Below are positions 39,537-48,824 of a stretch of 64,000 bases of DNA, in pieces. Position 1 is the first letter of the stretch; the number at the start of each line of letters is the position of its first letter. The notes under the pieces are model-generated. The model searched no databases. It had not been told where the DNA came from and saw only the letters and a list, made by a program, of their open reading frames with translations. The DNA lies in the NCBI GenBank assembly GCA_034432635.1, contig DAOUBK010000117.1:1-64000 (forward strand). Direction: 5' to 3'. Source of the stretch: Roseiflexus sp034432635 (GTDB taxonomy: Bacteria > Chloroflexota > Chloroflexia > Chloroflexales > Roseiflexaceae). The position numbers were made by a program, and so were the translations under genes.

Positions 39537-39814
39537 CGTTCACCCGCCGGACGCAGGGTATGCGGCGATACACCGGCGCTGTTCAGATACCAGCCTGGCG
39601 TGCTGGCTTGGTGGGTACAAGGGAACCGCGTGATCTGAGAAGTAATCTCAAGTGCTGCGATTACGGGCAGGCTGCACAAAACAGGGGGCGTTCACCGGAT
39701 GTTGATCGTAGCGGATTACCACAGTGTAGAACCCAGCCAAAGGCGCTGAGTCCATTGCGAGGAGGCGAAGTCTGCCCCGCGTCCATATGCGAGCAGTGTG
39801 GTATCGCCGCCAGA
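39537..39814. other. Short intergenic stretch, nothing recognised
   Basis: The stretch upstream of the DUF6624-like promoter contains no convincing ORF, hairpin or RNA. It leads into the AT-rich relic region at 39815-40545. Confidence 0.4.
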
Positions 39815-39982
39815 TTACCCGATGGTTGCCATTATTTCATCGATGTCATTATCTGAAAAGCCTAACAATCCGCCAACCCGCTTTATAAACATCTTTTCGG
39901 TAATGTGGAAATCATCATCACGTTTTGCAAGTTTTACCACATCTACAGATGACAGGGTCGAGCAATAACGAAAGTGATGCAT
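39815..39982 (-). CDS. Small ORF, TerB-like fragment
   Basis: A 55-residue frame starting MHHFRYCST and ending DNDIDEIMATIG. The stretch KRDDDFHITEKMFIKRVGGLLGFSD resembles the helical, calcium-site-like repeats of TerB-type proteins. The frame is open further upstream (KESGYVLAKKLYRSH) without a start codon, so it is probably a 5'-truncated fragment. AT-rich like the adjacent merR/copZ relics. Confidence 0.4.
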   Translation of the reverse strand: MHHFRYCSTLSSVDVVKLAKRDDDFHITEKMFIKRVGGLLGFSDNDIDEIMATIG

Positions 39983-40025
39983 ATGACTCCGATACAGTTT
40001 TTTTGCCAGAACATAGCCAGATTCT

Positions 40026-40469
<444 letters not shown>

Positions 40470-40627
40470 TCAGACCAATCGATTCGTAGTATCGAATCGT
40501 TTTCGCGGGTACACCGGTTTTCTGGGCTAACTCATGAATGAGCATGGCAATGACTCCTTTGATCTTTATTCGGCTGAATTCTACACTTTCCAGTTGCTGG
40601 AATGTCAAGCCCGAATTTTATTCAATT

Positions 40628-40890
40628 GCAGGCAAAATGCAGGAGGCTGTTATGGACGCTGGAGCTTGACCAAACCATCCTGCCGGGTGGGGGATGCGAA
40701 GGTAGCGCCTTCACAGGTAGGCGAAAGCAATGCCTTCCCCCATCCCATGAGGATCGTGCACGCCGGGATGCATGGGTCACATCCTGTGGTGCGCGGAAGC
40801 ATGGCTTCAGTGTGCTGTTGGTCGAGAGGGATGCTTTGGTGTGCATCGGCAGGAGCGATGCATGCGTCGCTCCTCCCTTCCTGAACGTGG
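40628..40890 (+). repeat. Dispersed repeat, copy A
   Basis: The start (GAGGCTGTTATGGACGCTGG, then CTTGACCAAACCATCCTGCC) and the later part (GTGCGCGGAAGC...GAGCGATGCATGCGTCGCTCC) match the reverse complement of 62750-63000. The middle is less similar. No protein or terminal repeat was recognised. Confidence 0.65.
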
Positions 40891-40912
40891 GCAGAATGGC
40901 AGCGGAGCAGCG

Positions 40913-41485
40913 TCAGATGGCACCGGCGGCATCACGTCGGGGTACTTCATAGCGCAACTCCACGAAGCCCGTGCCGACCTGCCGTACCGATACCAGGCGC
41001 AGAGGCGGACTTGTGACACGTCGTGGGAACAGAGGCTTACCCCTCCCCAGAGTGACTGAACCTACCTGGACGATGACCTCGTCTAGCAGACCAGCATCGT
41101 AGAACTGACCGGCAAGGTCTCCACCGCCTACAATCCAGATGTTCTTCGAGCCTGCCACTCTGCTCATTTCGGCGTGAACAGGTTGCACAGCACCCTGGAC
41201 GAAGCGCGTGTTCGCCCCTTCAATCGATGGGAGCACTCGGCTGGAGAAGATCCAGGCTGGCTGGGTGTAAGGCCATGGTGACCCTGTTTCGGCGGCCACC
41301 CTGTCAGCATGACGCAGCATCCACTCGTAGGTTGCCGAGCCCATTGCCAATGCACCAACCTCAGCGATGAATGCCGGATAGCTCGTGTTCTCTACATCGC
41401 CCAGCAGGAACAGCCAGTCCAGCGAGTCGTCCTCGGTGGCGATGAATCCGTCGAGACTCGTTGCCGTATAGTATTGAGTCTTCAT
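40913..41485 (-). CDS. RibD-C/DHFR-like reductase
   Basis: A 190-residue member of the dihydrofolate reductase-like (RibD C-terminal, YwjB/YyaP) superfamily. It shows YYTATSLDGFIATEDDSLDWL at the start, ALAMGSATYEWML as the NADPH-binding loop, and NIWIVGGGDLAGQF, the family's signature. Substrate unknown; such proteins are NADPH-binding and rarely true folate enzymes. ATG 41485 is preferred over a start at 41527 because it gives the usual N-terminus; an AGAGG lies 12 bases upstream. Confidence 0.88.
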   Translation of the reverse strand: MKTQYYTATSLDGFIATEDDSLDWLFLLGDVENTSYPAFIAEVGALAMGSATYEWMLRHADRVAAETGSPWPYTQPAWIFSSRVLPSIEGANTRFVQGAVQPVHAEMSRVAGSKNIWIVGGGDLAGQFYDAGLLDEVIVQVGSVTLGRGKPLFPRRVTSPPLRLVSVRQVGTGFVELRYEVPRRDAAGAI

Positions 41486-41587
41486 AAAGACAAGAACCTC
41501 TGCATTGCAGATCTTGCTTCCTGACATCTCGTGAGGTAAGCTGCGAGCGCAGCGAGTCAGCTCATCTCATTATTGGATTGCACGATC

Positions 41588-42451
41588 TCAGGTTGTCGAC
41601 TCGTCGCGAGTCCGGCGTGCCAGCGGCTTCTGTCGAATCATCGCGACCACGCTCCACATTAGCAACGACAGGACCACATAGTAGACCGCGAGAGGCGCTC
41701 CCGTTGCTGCTGGCGCAAGGATGAAGAGTGAGCAGGCAGTCAGACTCGCATGCTGAAGTACGGCCAGGAAAAGACTATCCGTCGCCTCGTGCAGAAGGAC
41801 GATGAGTGTCCTGTACGCAGGAAGGACGCCCAAATAGAAGATGCACGGTGGCAAGAACAACCACAGGTCGAATGCTCCCTGCGCGTCGCCGCTTCCCCAG
41901 TAGGTCGGAAGCAAATGCCACGCTCCCCATAACACTCCCAGAACCAAACCTGCGGTGACAGGGTTTAGCAGGAGTCGGATCTGTGGTGTCGCAAACCCGG
42001 TCCATCCGGGTTCCTCCAGTAAGCCACCACCCAGAATCCCAACCCCAAGACCCATGAAGAGAATCCCCAGTGTATCGCTATTGGTGATCAGCGCTGGGGC
42101 GAACGAACCTGACAGCATTGAAAGCAGAAGGAGTGTCACGAGGATGAGCACAGGAGCCGTGAGGAGCGCGATTGCATAGGAGCGCGGGGAGACTCTCCAG
42201 CGGCTCAATCGAACGCCGAGACGCCGGTAGCCCGCACGTCCGTGAATCAAGCCTGTGAGTGTAAGATCGGAGATGAGCGGGCCCATCAGATATGGAAGAA
42301 AGACAATCGACCAAGCCGTAGCGAAAGTGTTCTGCCTGGCGGGCATACCATAGGGGGCGGCGAGCACGAGGAGTCCGCCCCAGGAGATCACGAAAGTCAG
42401 GGGAATGTACGCCAGGAGCCGATGCCTTCGCACCCACGTGTGAATCCTCAA
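41588..42451 (-). CDS. CPBP-family intramembrane metalloprotease
   Basis: A 287-residue protein with about eight membrane helices. The Abi/CAAX-protease motifs are GLLEEPGWTGF (the EEPxWRGF-type Glu pair, with Thr for Arg), WGAWHLLP, and a later LQHASLTA His. It would cleave peptides within the membrane or modify prenylated ones. The start is TTG 42451: GGAGG lies eight bases upstream, which decides it. Confidence 0.88.
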   Translation of the reverse strand: MRIHTWVRRHRLLAYIPLTFVISWGGLLVLAAPYGMPARQNTFATAWSIVFLPYLMGPLISDLTLTGLIHGRAGYRRLGVRLSRWRVSPRSYAIALLTAPVLILVTLLLLSMLSGSFAPALITNSDTLGILFMGLGVGILGGGLLEEPGWTGFATPQIRLLLNPVTAGLVLGVLWGAWHLLPTYWGSGDAQGAFDLWLFLPPCIFYLGVLPAYRTLIVLLHEATDSLFLAVLQHASLTACSLFILAPAATGAPLAVYYVVLSLLMWSVVAMIRQKPLARRTRDESTT

Positions 42452-42987
42452 TGATCTTCCTCCGATTGATTGGCCAGCAGAGTCGGCCCAATGGCCTTCA
42501 CTTCAGCCTGGCAGAAAAGTGAACTTCTCGACACCTGTTCGGTATAAGCAAGAATGGATCTGGCAATACGTCCTTCTCTCAGAACGAGGTACCATTGATC
42601 CTCGCTTCAGGGTCACCCGATACCGTCACCGCAACGAAAACGGATAGCAAAACACCGTCCGTCAGCCACTCGCCGCAGCCAGTATACCCGGATGTGTCCC
42701 CTGCCACACCTTCCGCCACGCGTTCGCCCGTGCCTCCAGGAAAATGCAGAAGGTCTTCCTGTTACGACGCAAGGGCGAACATCCGTTCGCCCTTGCGTTC
42801 ATCGTGGTCGGACCAGGCGCGACGGACACCCACGCAGTATCGAGAACGTCACCTGGATAGGTGTTTCGGGTTGTACTCCGGGCTTACCACACTCAAGGAA
42901 GTGAAGCGCATACCACACGCTGGTGTTCAGGTGCGTGGGTTAGCACGGGATGCTTCGTGTGCAGTCCAGACCGGTATACTCCTTTCC
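42452..42987. other. Intergenic region with a strong hairpin
   Basis: About 540 bases between divergent-looking minus-strand units, with no convincing ORF in frames that are not antisense to the next gene. The only clear structure is the hairpin at 42767-42798, downstream of the DUF4097 operon. Confidence 0.5.
42767..42798. repeat. Perfect 14-bp stem-loop
   Basis: ACGCAAGGGCGAAC and GTTCGCCCTTGCGT pair perfectly around a four-base loop. It lies about 190 bases past the stop of the DUF4097 operon. No T-run follows on either strand, so it is a poor rho-independent terminator; it may mark or protect the operon's 3' end. Confidence 0.75.
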
Positions 42988-45057
42988 TCACACGCCGGTG
43001 CGATCATCATCCCGGAACGGGCGCTCCTGATCGGTTCCAAGCGCTTCGAGCAGCAGGTCGGCTTCTTCAGGCGTAATCCGCCCATCGACGACCATGCGCA
43101 GAATGGCGGCGCGCTGCTCATCGAGTGTTACACCGGAAGGCGGCGCGGCTTGCGCCAGCGTCGCCGGCGCCGGTTCAGCAGCAGGTGCAGGGATGTCGGT
43201 TGCATGCGTCACATTGATCCGGATCGTTGCGCCGGTCGCCGCTTCGGGTGGCGGCGGCGGCGGGGACGGGTGTGGCGGTTCGGGTGGATGCGGCGGATGC
43301 GGCGGGTGTGGTGGATGCGGTGGACGGGATCGCGGGATGCCCAGACTTTCGAGGGCACGCTCGACTGCTTCGATTGCGCCGATGATCCCTGCCTGGGCAG
43401 CGGCTGCCGCTTCACGTTTCATACGTTCCAGGCGCTCTTCATCGAACCGCCACTCGCGATCATTGATCCGCACCCGCACGTCGCGTGGGCGCCCCTCACG
43501 CTGTGCATGCTCGCGGGCGCGTTCGGCTGCCTCGCGCATGTCGCGCTCGATCCGTTGCCGCAGACGCTCCGCCTTGCGTTGTGAGCGGCGTGCCCACTCA
43601 TCGCCACGCCCCCCCATTTCCCGGCTGAATTCTTCAGCCCAGCGACTCATATCCCGTCCGAATTGCTCGCCCCAGCGTCCCATCTCTTCAGCAAACCGCT
43701 CCGCCCAGCGCCCAATACTGTCGTCGGGCGGTTGTCCGGCGTCGGAGGATCGGGGAGATCCGTCGCTCATCGAACTCACGCTGCGCGGCGCCGGTCCGCG
43801 TAACGATAGGTCGCCGCCAACGAGCAATTCGAGGAGCGCGGCGCCTTCACCGTATACCACACTGAACATTCCACTGCCGGCAGCTACGCCGGGACCGCGC
43901 ACCATTCCGCCAACGGTTGCTCGCAGGGTCAGGCTGGCATCGGGGAGGAGTTCCACCCGCGCATCGCTGCCGACATTCAGTTTCATCGTGCTGTCGGGTG
44001 CAAAGCGCATTGCCAGCGTCAGGTCGCCGCCGATATTCCCGATATGGGTGGCGCTACTCACGCTGCGGAGCGTCAGGTCGCCGCCGATGCTGCCGGCGTT
44101 GAGCACACCGCCGATATCGATGCATGTGGCATCGCCGCCGACACTGCCAATACTGACATCGTCGCTGATAGTGCGCATATCCGCATCACCACCGACAGAG
44201 CCGAGCATGACCGTGCGTACCTGTTCGATGCGTACATCACCGCCGACGCTGCCCCCTTCAACCGCAGCGCGCTCGCTGCGGCGCAGGCGCAGGTCGCCGT
44301 CCAGATCACGGAAGCGCACCACTTCGGTCACGCCATCGGCCTGCAGCGTTCCAGAGATGGTGCCGACGGTCAGACTGTGTATGTCATCGACGCTGATATC
44401 GCCAGCGACATCGTTCAGCACGAGTACGCCCGACCGGGTTATTCTCACATCGCCGTCGATGGTGTTGGTCACGCGCAACTGTTCGACGCGTTCAATCGTG
44501 GCATCGCCGTCGATGCGCTCGAAGAGTGCGTCGTCGCTCACGCCGGAAAGGCGCAGGTCGCCTTCGACATACTGAACTTCGACTGATCCAGCGTTGCTGA
44601 TAGCAAGATCATCTTCGATGCGGCGCACGACGACCGCTCCTTCTACAGCGGCGATCTGCGCGCTCCCTTCTACATCGCCGACACGCAGCGCGGCAGCGCG
44701 GGTAACGACCAGATCGCCTTCGACGTGATCGAGGGTGACTGTTCCGCCGATCCCTTCGATCCGCACATCATCCCCGGCAGCGTCCAGGGAAAATGAGGTG
44801 ATCCCGGCTACCACGACACTCTCCTCCACCGCTTCACCGGAAACGGTCGCAGCGGAAGGCGCACGCAACCGGCAATCTCCGGGGATCACCCCCTGGATGA
44901 CGACACCCTGGTCATCGCGTTCCAGCACCACCTCCTTGTCCGCTTCGGTCCAGACCTCGACGATTCCGGGTTCGCCGGGTTCGATGCGCAGCGCACCGGT
45001 ACAGCGACCGAAGTGAACATGGGGCGTTTCACCAACGGATACCTGTTGAACTGGCAT
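42988..45057 (-). CDS. DUF4097-like beta-repeat protein with SHOCT-like tail
   Basis: A 689-residue protein, third gene of its operon. Residues about 75-380 are a regular series of short beta repeats around VGGDV and IGGDLTL (DUF4097/YvlB-type adhesin-like beta-helix). Next comes a highly charged amphipathic helix (RWAERFAEEMGRWGEQFG and relatives), then a Pro/His-rich stretch (repeated PPHPPHP). The C-terminus has a SHOCT-like helical hairpin (MVVDGRITPEEADLLLEAL). There is no signal peptide. It is probably a cell-envelope stress or membrane-associated polymerising protein; function unproven. Confidence 0.8.
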   Translation of the reverse strand: MPVQQVSVGETPHVHFGRCTGALRIEPGEPGIVEVWTEADKEVVLERDDQGVVIQGVIPGDCRLRAPSAATVSGEAVEESVVVAGITSFSLDAAGDDVRIEGIGGTVTLDHVEGDLVVTRAAALRVGDVEGSAQIAAVEGAVVVRRIEDDLAISNAGSVEVQYVEGDLRLSGVSDDALFERIDGDATIERVEQLRVTNTIDGDVRITRSGVLVLNDVAGDISVDDIHSLTVGTISGTLQADGVTEVVRFRDLDGDLRLRRSERAAVEGGSVGGDVRIEQVRTVMLGSVGGDADMRTISDDVSIGSVGGDATCIDIGGVLNAGSIGGDLTLRSVSSATHIGNIGGDLTLAMRFAPDSTMKLNVGSDARVELLPDASLTLRATVGGMVRGPGVAAGSGMFSVVYGEGAALLELLVGGDLSLRGPAPRSVSSMSDGSPRSSDAGQPPDDSIGRWAERFAEEMGRWGEQFGRDMSRWAEEFSREMGGRGDEWARRSQRKAERLRQRIERDMREAAERAREHAQREGRPRDVRVRINDREWRFDEERLERMKREAAAAAQAGIIGAIEAVERALESLGIPRSRPPHPPHPPHPPHPPEPPHPSPPPPPPEAATGATIRINVTHATDIPAPAAEPAPATLAQAAPPSGVTLDEQRAAILRMVVDGRITPEEADLLLEALGTDQERPFRDDDRTGV

Positions 45058-45069
45058 TGCTGCAGACTC

Positions 45070-45435
45070 CTATTCTACGAAAATCTCGATACGTTCCCCT
45101 TCTTCGAGGTCCTGCAACTCGAAGATGCGTCCTGGTGCATCGCGCGCGATGGCACGCAGCACATCATCGTTCGTCACACTGGCGTTGCGCGGGAAGAGGC
45201 GTGCGCCAAGTTTGAGACCGACAGAGACCAGGCTGGCGGGGATGGTGACATTGATCTTCTGCCTGCGCGAGTTGAGATCGGTGACGATGATGCGGAGCGA
45301 ACGCGAACGCGCCTCGGCGCGGATGCGGGCGGCATCGTCGGTGATGGCGTCGAGCAAGCGGGCGCCCTCTTCGGCAGAGATATGACCCTGTTCGACCATG
45401 CGCAGAATCCGCAGGCGGTCATCAGTTATCGCCAT
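45070..45435 (-). CDS. SHOCT-like / YvlB N-terminal-type protein
   Basis: A 121-residue protein that begins with the SHOCT-like helical hairpin (RILRMVEQGHISAEEGARLLDAI). It continues with a beta-rich domain (LRIIVTDLNSRRQKINVTIP, then LEEGERIEIFVE), as in the N-terminal part of YvlB-type proteins. It starts 10 bases after DUF2089 stops and ends 12 bases before the DUF4097 gene, so the three are one operon. The partner is probably the DUF4097 protein. Confidence 0.82.
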   Translation of the reverse strand: MAITDDRLRILRMVEQGHISAEEGARLLDAITDDAARIRAEARSRSLRIIVTDLNSRRQKINVTIPASLVSVGLKLGARLFPRNASVTNDDVLRAIARDAPGRIFELQDLEEGERIEIFVE

Positions 45436-45445
45436 ACCTCACTCC

Positions 45446-45829
45446 TTATGATTTGAGCAGCCGCAGCGCTTCCTCGACGGAAATCTCCTTCGCCGCCAGG
45501 CGATCGAGGATGGCACGCCGGTCGGGACGCGCGTCTGCAGCCGGCGCCCCGTATCCCAGTGCGGCGACGATCTCATCGAGGCGGTTGCGAGCAGTGTTGT
45601 AAGCCACTTTCAGATCGCTGGCGACGCCGTTGATGTTGCCGCGGTTTTTCAGCAGCAGTTCGACAAAATCCAGTTGCTCACGCGACAGACGTCCGAGGCG
45701 TCCCAGGGTGAAGCGTCCTTCGATAGCGGTGTGGCATGCGTCGCACTCCAGCCGGGTAACGTGGAGCGCCTCGCCGCAAACCGGGCATGTGGTGAGGAGT
45801 GGATTCATGGATGGCTTCTCCTGTTTCAA
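45446..45829 (-). CDS. DUF2089 zinc-ribbon / HTH protein
   Basis: A 127-residue protein with an N-terminal zinc ribbon (CPVCGEALHVTRLECDACH) and a helix-turn-helix like that of sigma region 4 (NINGVASDLKVAYNTARNRLDEIV). A SHOCT-like tail (ILDRLAAKEISVEEALRLL) follows. DUF2089 proteins are thought to be transcription regulators and usually precede DUF4097-type genes, as here, so it probably controls this operon. ATG 45829 is preceded by GGAG. Confidence 0.88.
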   Translation of the reverse strand: MKQEKPSMNPLLTTCPVCGEALHVTRLECDACHTAIEGRFTLGRLGRLSREQLDFVELLLKNRGNINGVASDLKVAYNTARNRLDEIVAALGYGAPAADARPDRRAILDRLAAKEISVEEALRLLKS

Positions 45830-45850
45830 ATGTGCTCAACCGCCGGGCAG

Positions 45851-46063
45851 CTATCGTCTGCTGGCAGTGTGCGCATGGTTGCCCCACCCAATGTGAAAGA
45901 GACGCGAACTCAACCAGTCGAGGAGGCGCCGTGCCGGTTGGGTAGTGTCGCGGATGGACGTGGTGCGCCCCTGCCGGACCATTCGTTCCCTGGACACTTC
46001 GGTGAGCAAGGTCTGATACCGCTCGTGCGCGATAGCCAGCGATTGTTCGAATGTCAGCAGCAT
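45851..46063 (-). CDS. Small leader ORF of the DUF2089 operon
   Basis: A 70-residue basic protein starting MLLTFEQSLAIAHERYQTLL, preceded by GAGGGGG at a suitable distance. It lies between the operon promoter and DUF2089. No family is recognised; ARRLLDWLSSRLFHIG could be an amphipathic helix. Confidence 0.5.
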   Translation of the reverse strand: MLLTFEQSLAIAHERYQTLLTEVSRERMVRQGRTTSIRDTTQPARRLLDWLSSRLFHIGWGNHAHTASRR

Positions 46064-46115
46064 GACACCTACCCCCTCTCAATCTGACTGGCGCTTTGTT
46101 TCACTTTCACGAAAG

Positions 46116-46144
46116 ATATTACCACGCTATTCTTAAAAAGTCAA
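46116..46144 (-). promoter_or_regulatory. Promoter of the DUF2089-DUF4097 operon
   Basis: TTGACT (46139-46144) and TAATAT (46116-46121) on the minus strand are separated by 17 bases in an AT-rich stretch. This is the best promoter upstream of the operon and lies about 52 bases before the first ORF. Confidence 0.75.
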
Positions 46145-46376
46145 TAGTATTGGTGATTTAGATCATTTTGTTGGCGATATTCGATAGTCTTGCTGAATGA
46201 CAGAGACCAGTTCATTGATGTCGGAGCAACTCTACTCTGGATGCACGGTAGCGTTCCTGCCTGGGTTTTCACCCGGGGGCACGCGGGCGCCTTTGGGATC
46301 TGTGAGCGCATTGTAGGGGGTTGTGATCCGGACTCCTACCTGATGAGGACAATCGCCGGGCAGCGGGTAGCGAGTG
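46145..46376. other. Short intergenic stretch, nothing recognised
   Basis: No ORF or structure stands out between the operon promoter and the end of the YfhO-like gene. Confidence 0.4.
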
Positions 46377-48824
46377 TCACCGCCGTGCAATTGCTCCGAT
46401 GGTCAGCACTGCCAGGGTTGCCAGGCTGATCAGTCCGCCGATCAGGAATGGACGTGGACGGTAGACGAATTCGACCATGTGTGAGCCGGGTGGCAGCCAG
46501 ACGCCGCGCAGTGCATAGTTGACGCGCAGAATCGGCGCGGGTGCGCCATTGACCAGCACTTCCCATCCCTCATACCAGGCATCTGCCAGGACCAGGATGG
46601 CTGGAGCTGATGGCGCGGCTGTGATGGTGACAGTGTTCGGCGTGTATGTTACGGCAGGTGTTGGATCCGGCGCGGTCGGCGCGGGACCGGTTGTGGGAAC
46701 CGACGTTGGCACGACGACGACCGTTGCAGGGTCGAAATCGGGGCGCGCCATATAGTCGAGCTGCGCTTCATCATCAGGGATGGTTTCGACACGGTAGACC
46801 AGCCAGGCGCGTGGAAGTGCATTCGGGTTGTAGTAGATACGCCCTTCGTCGCTCGCGTGCACCAGTTCGAGACCCGGATAGCGTGCAGCGGTCTGACTTC
46901 CGGGAGGGAAGATGATATACCTGACATTGAGCATATTGAGCAGGCGGGGGCGTTCATACGCCGATGTCAGAAATGCGCGCAGGCTGACATTGCCTTCACT
47001 CGTGCGGCGATAGTCCTTGCCGTCGATCAGCCGTACCAGGCGGTTGTAGCGCGCCGGATAGAGCGAATGGTAGCCGCGCACATCTTCAAGACCGTAGTAG
47101 CTTGCTATATTGGGTGGGAGTGCGTCGTAGTCGCCGCCGTGAATGCGGAACGGTCGCGGTTGCGATTGCAGGAACGCAATCTGACGGGTTGGCGGGTAGA
47201 GAACCTGAAAAAGTTGCAGATCGCGTGGATAGCCGATCAGTTCACGGGCCAGATCGGTCGTTGGTTGTGCGATTGACGGTGAGACTGAGGTGTTGAACCC
47301 TGCGCCGTACCACCACATATCCACTGTGGCAACGGCAATCACCGGTGCAAAGGCGATCGCTGGATTGCGCCGGTAAAACCGCAGCAACGCCAGGCTTATC
47401 AGTCCGATGCTGCCGAAGATGAGCGGTGGAAGCAGTTGCTGAGAGCGGATCACGCTCAGATAGTGACCGGCGCGTGATTGTGGTGTCAAGAGCGCCAGAT
47501 GGTGCAGCGACCATCCGACAATGAATACTCCAACGATGAGAAGCAGGAGGCGAGCGGCTGGCAGGCGTGTGCGTTGGTCTGATCGGGAAGGCGCGTTCTC
47601 CCACGCGCCGCCCGGCGCGTACAGCCGTTGTGCTGCGATGGCTGCCAGGATTGCCACTGCAAAACCCCACACCATGTACCAGCGGGTGTGATCCTCGAAC
47701 TGGCGGTACGGCGGGATCAGCGTGATAAAAATGTACAACAGCGGTGTACGCACTGCCAGTGCAAATGATGCTACCGCAACGACGCCGAAGAACGCCGCCA
47801 GACGATGACGTGCAATCGCAAGACCGATGATTGCCAGCGCCAGCGGTGTCAGCCCAACGTAGGGGTAAGGAACCTGCAAGACAGGCGGTCCCCAGGCAGG
47901 CGGCGCTCCTATCCGCTCAAATCCACCAAGTGCAGGAAAGACAAGCCGCAGCATGCTGCTGAAATATTCTTCCGGCGGCGCCAGCATAAACCCGATGTCG
48001 CTGCGCTGCCCCTGCGTTGACAGAGCAATTGCCGGCAAAAGCTGAACGGCGCTCAATCCTATTCCCAGCGCATATGCCAGTGCCAGCCCGATCAGCAGGC
48101 GCAGGCGCGTCATCGTTCGCCCTTCGTCCCGCTGTACGATGCGAAACAGCGCATACGACCCGGTTGCAACATATGTGTAGAATGCCAGCTGGATCTGCGC
48201 CAGCACAACGATCCCCAGCATCGTGGCTGCGACCGCCCGGCTCCGCCAGGTGCCGCGACTCAGCGCCGTCTCGATGCTCCAGAAGCACCACGGCAGCATT
48301 GCCGTTGCCCCCGACAATTCCGGGAACGGCAGGTAGGTGAGCATATGTCCGGTGAACATGTAGCAGATCCCCGCCAGGAGTGCCGGTCCCATATCCAGCC
48401 CAATCCGTCGTGCAAATGCGTAACTCCCTGCTCCGGCGATGATCAGTTGAATCCAGGCATAGACGCCAAAAGCACTGTCGAGCGGCACAATGAGAAAGAT
48501 CAGGTTAGGCGGATAGAAAAAGGCAATCTGTCCGTCATCGAGCAGCGGCGTGCCGCTCAGAATTGTTGGGTTCCAGAGGGGCCACGCCCCCTGGCGAACA
48601 ATCGTGTTCGTCAGCAGGCGTCGAGGATAGATTTGACGGATCGAGTCGGTCGAAATATGATTATTGACTGGCACACGTTCATACGAATAGCGCCAGGGAT
48701 GCATGTGCAACAGGGCATCGAGCGGCAGAAAAACCTCACCGCCGATGAGCGAACGCCAGAGGAAGATCGCTGCAATCAGACTGATGAGCAGAACTGCTAT
48801 TGCTCTACGTTGTATAGTGGGCAT
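46377..48824 (-). CDS. YfhO-family polytopic membrane protein
   Basis: An 815-residue protein with about 13 helices and two extracytoplasmic regions. The N-terminal helix is followed by the loop LPLDALLHMHPW and GAWPLWNPTILSGTPLLDDGQIAFFYPPN, the GT-C-like acidic motif seen in YfhO proteins. The C-terminus ends with a beta-sandwich and the helix FLIGGLISLATLAVLTIGAIA. In Firmicutes, YfhO glycosylates teichoic acids; here the acceptor is unknown. ATG 48824 is within the end of argJ (20-base overlap), so it is translated as part of the arginine operon or is coupled to it. The longer open frame up to 48968 is argJ read in another frame. Confidence 0.85.
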   Translation of the reverse strand: MPTIQRRAIAVLLISLIAAIFLWRSLIGGEVFLPLDALLHMHPWRYSYERVPVNNHISTDSIRQIYPRRLLTNTIVRQGAWPLWNPTILSGTPLLDDGQIAFFYPPNLIFLIVPLDSAFGVYAWIQLIIAGAGSYAFARRIGLDMGPALLAGICYMFTGHMLTYLPFPELSGATAMLPWCFWSIETALSRGTWRSRAVAATMLGIVVLAQIQLAFYTYVATGSYALFRIVQRDEGRTMTRLRLLIGLALAYALGIGLSAVQLLPAIALSTQGQRSDIGFMLAPPEEYFSSMLRLVFPALGGFERIGAPPAWGPPVLQVPYPYVGLTPLALAIIGLAIARHRLAAFFGVVAVASFALAVRTPLLYIFITLIPPYRQFEDHTRWYMVWGFAVAILAAIAAQRLYAPGGAWENAPSRSDQRTRLPAARLLLLIVGVFIVGWSLHHLALLTPQSRAGHYLSVIRSQQLLPPLIFGSIGLISLALLRFYRRNPAIAFAPVIAVATVDMWWYGAGFNTSVSPSIAQPTTDLARELIGYPRDLQLFQVLYPPTRQIAFLQSQPRPFRIHGGDYDALPPNIASYYGLEDVRGYHSLYPARYNRLVRLIDGKDYRRTSEGNVSLRAFLTSAYERPRLLNMLNVRYIIFPPGSQTAARYPGLELVHASDEGRIYYNPNALPRAWLVYRVETIPDDEAQLDYMARPDFDPATVVVVPTSVPTTGPAPTAPDPTPAVTYTPNTVTITAAPSAPAILVLADAWYEGWEVLVNGAPAPILRVNYALRGVWLPPGSHMVEFVYRPRPFLIGGLISLATLAVLTIGAIARR

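Noticed and set aside
42595..43584. Plus-strand ORF across the intergenic hairpin
   Set aside because: Most of it is antisense to the DUF4097 tail; its unique 5' part shows no family.
43094..44575. Long plus-strand ORF opposite the DUF4097-like gene
   Set aside because: Its composition (Ser/Arg-rich) is the antisense of GC-rich beta repeats, with no domain motif. The minus-strand protein has clear repeat and tail structure.
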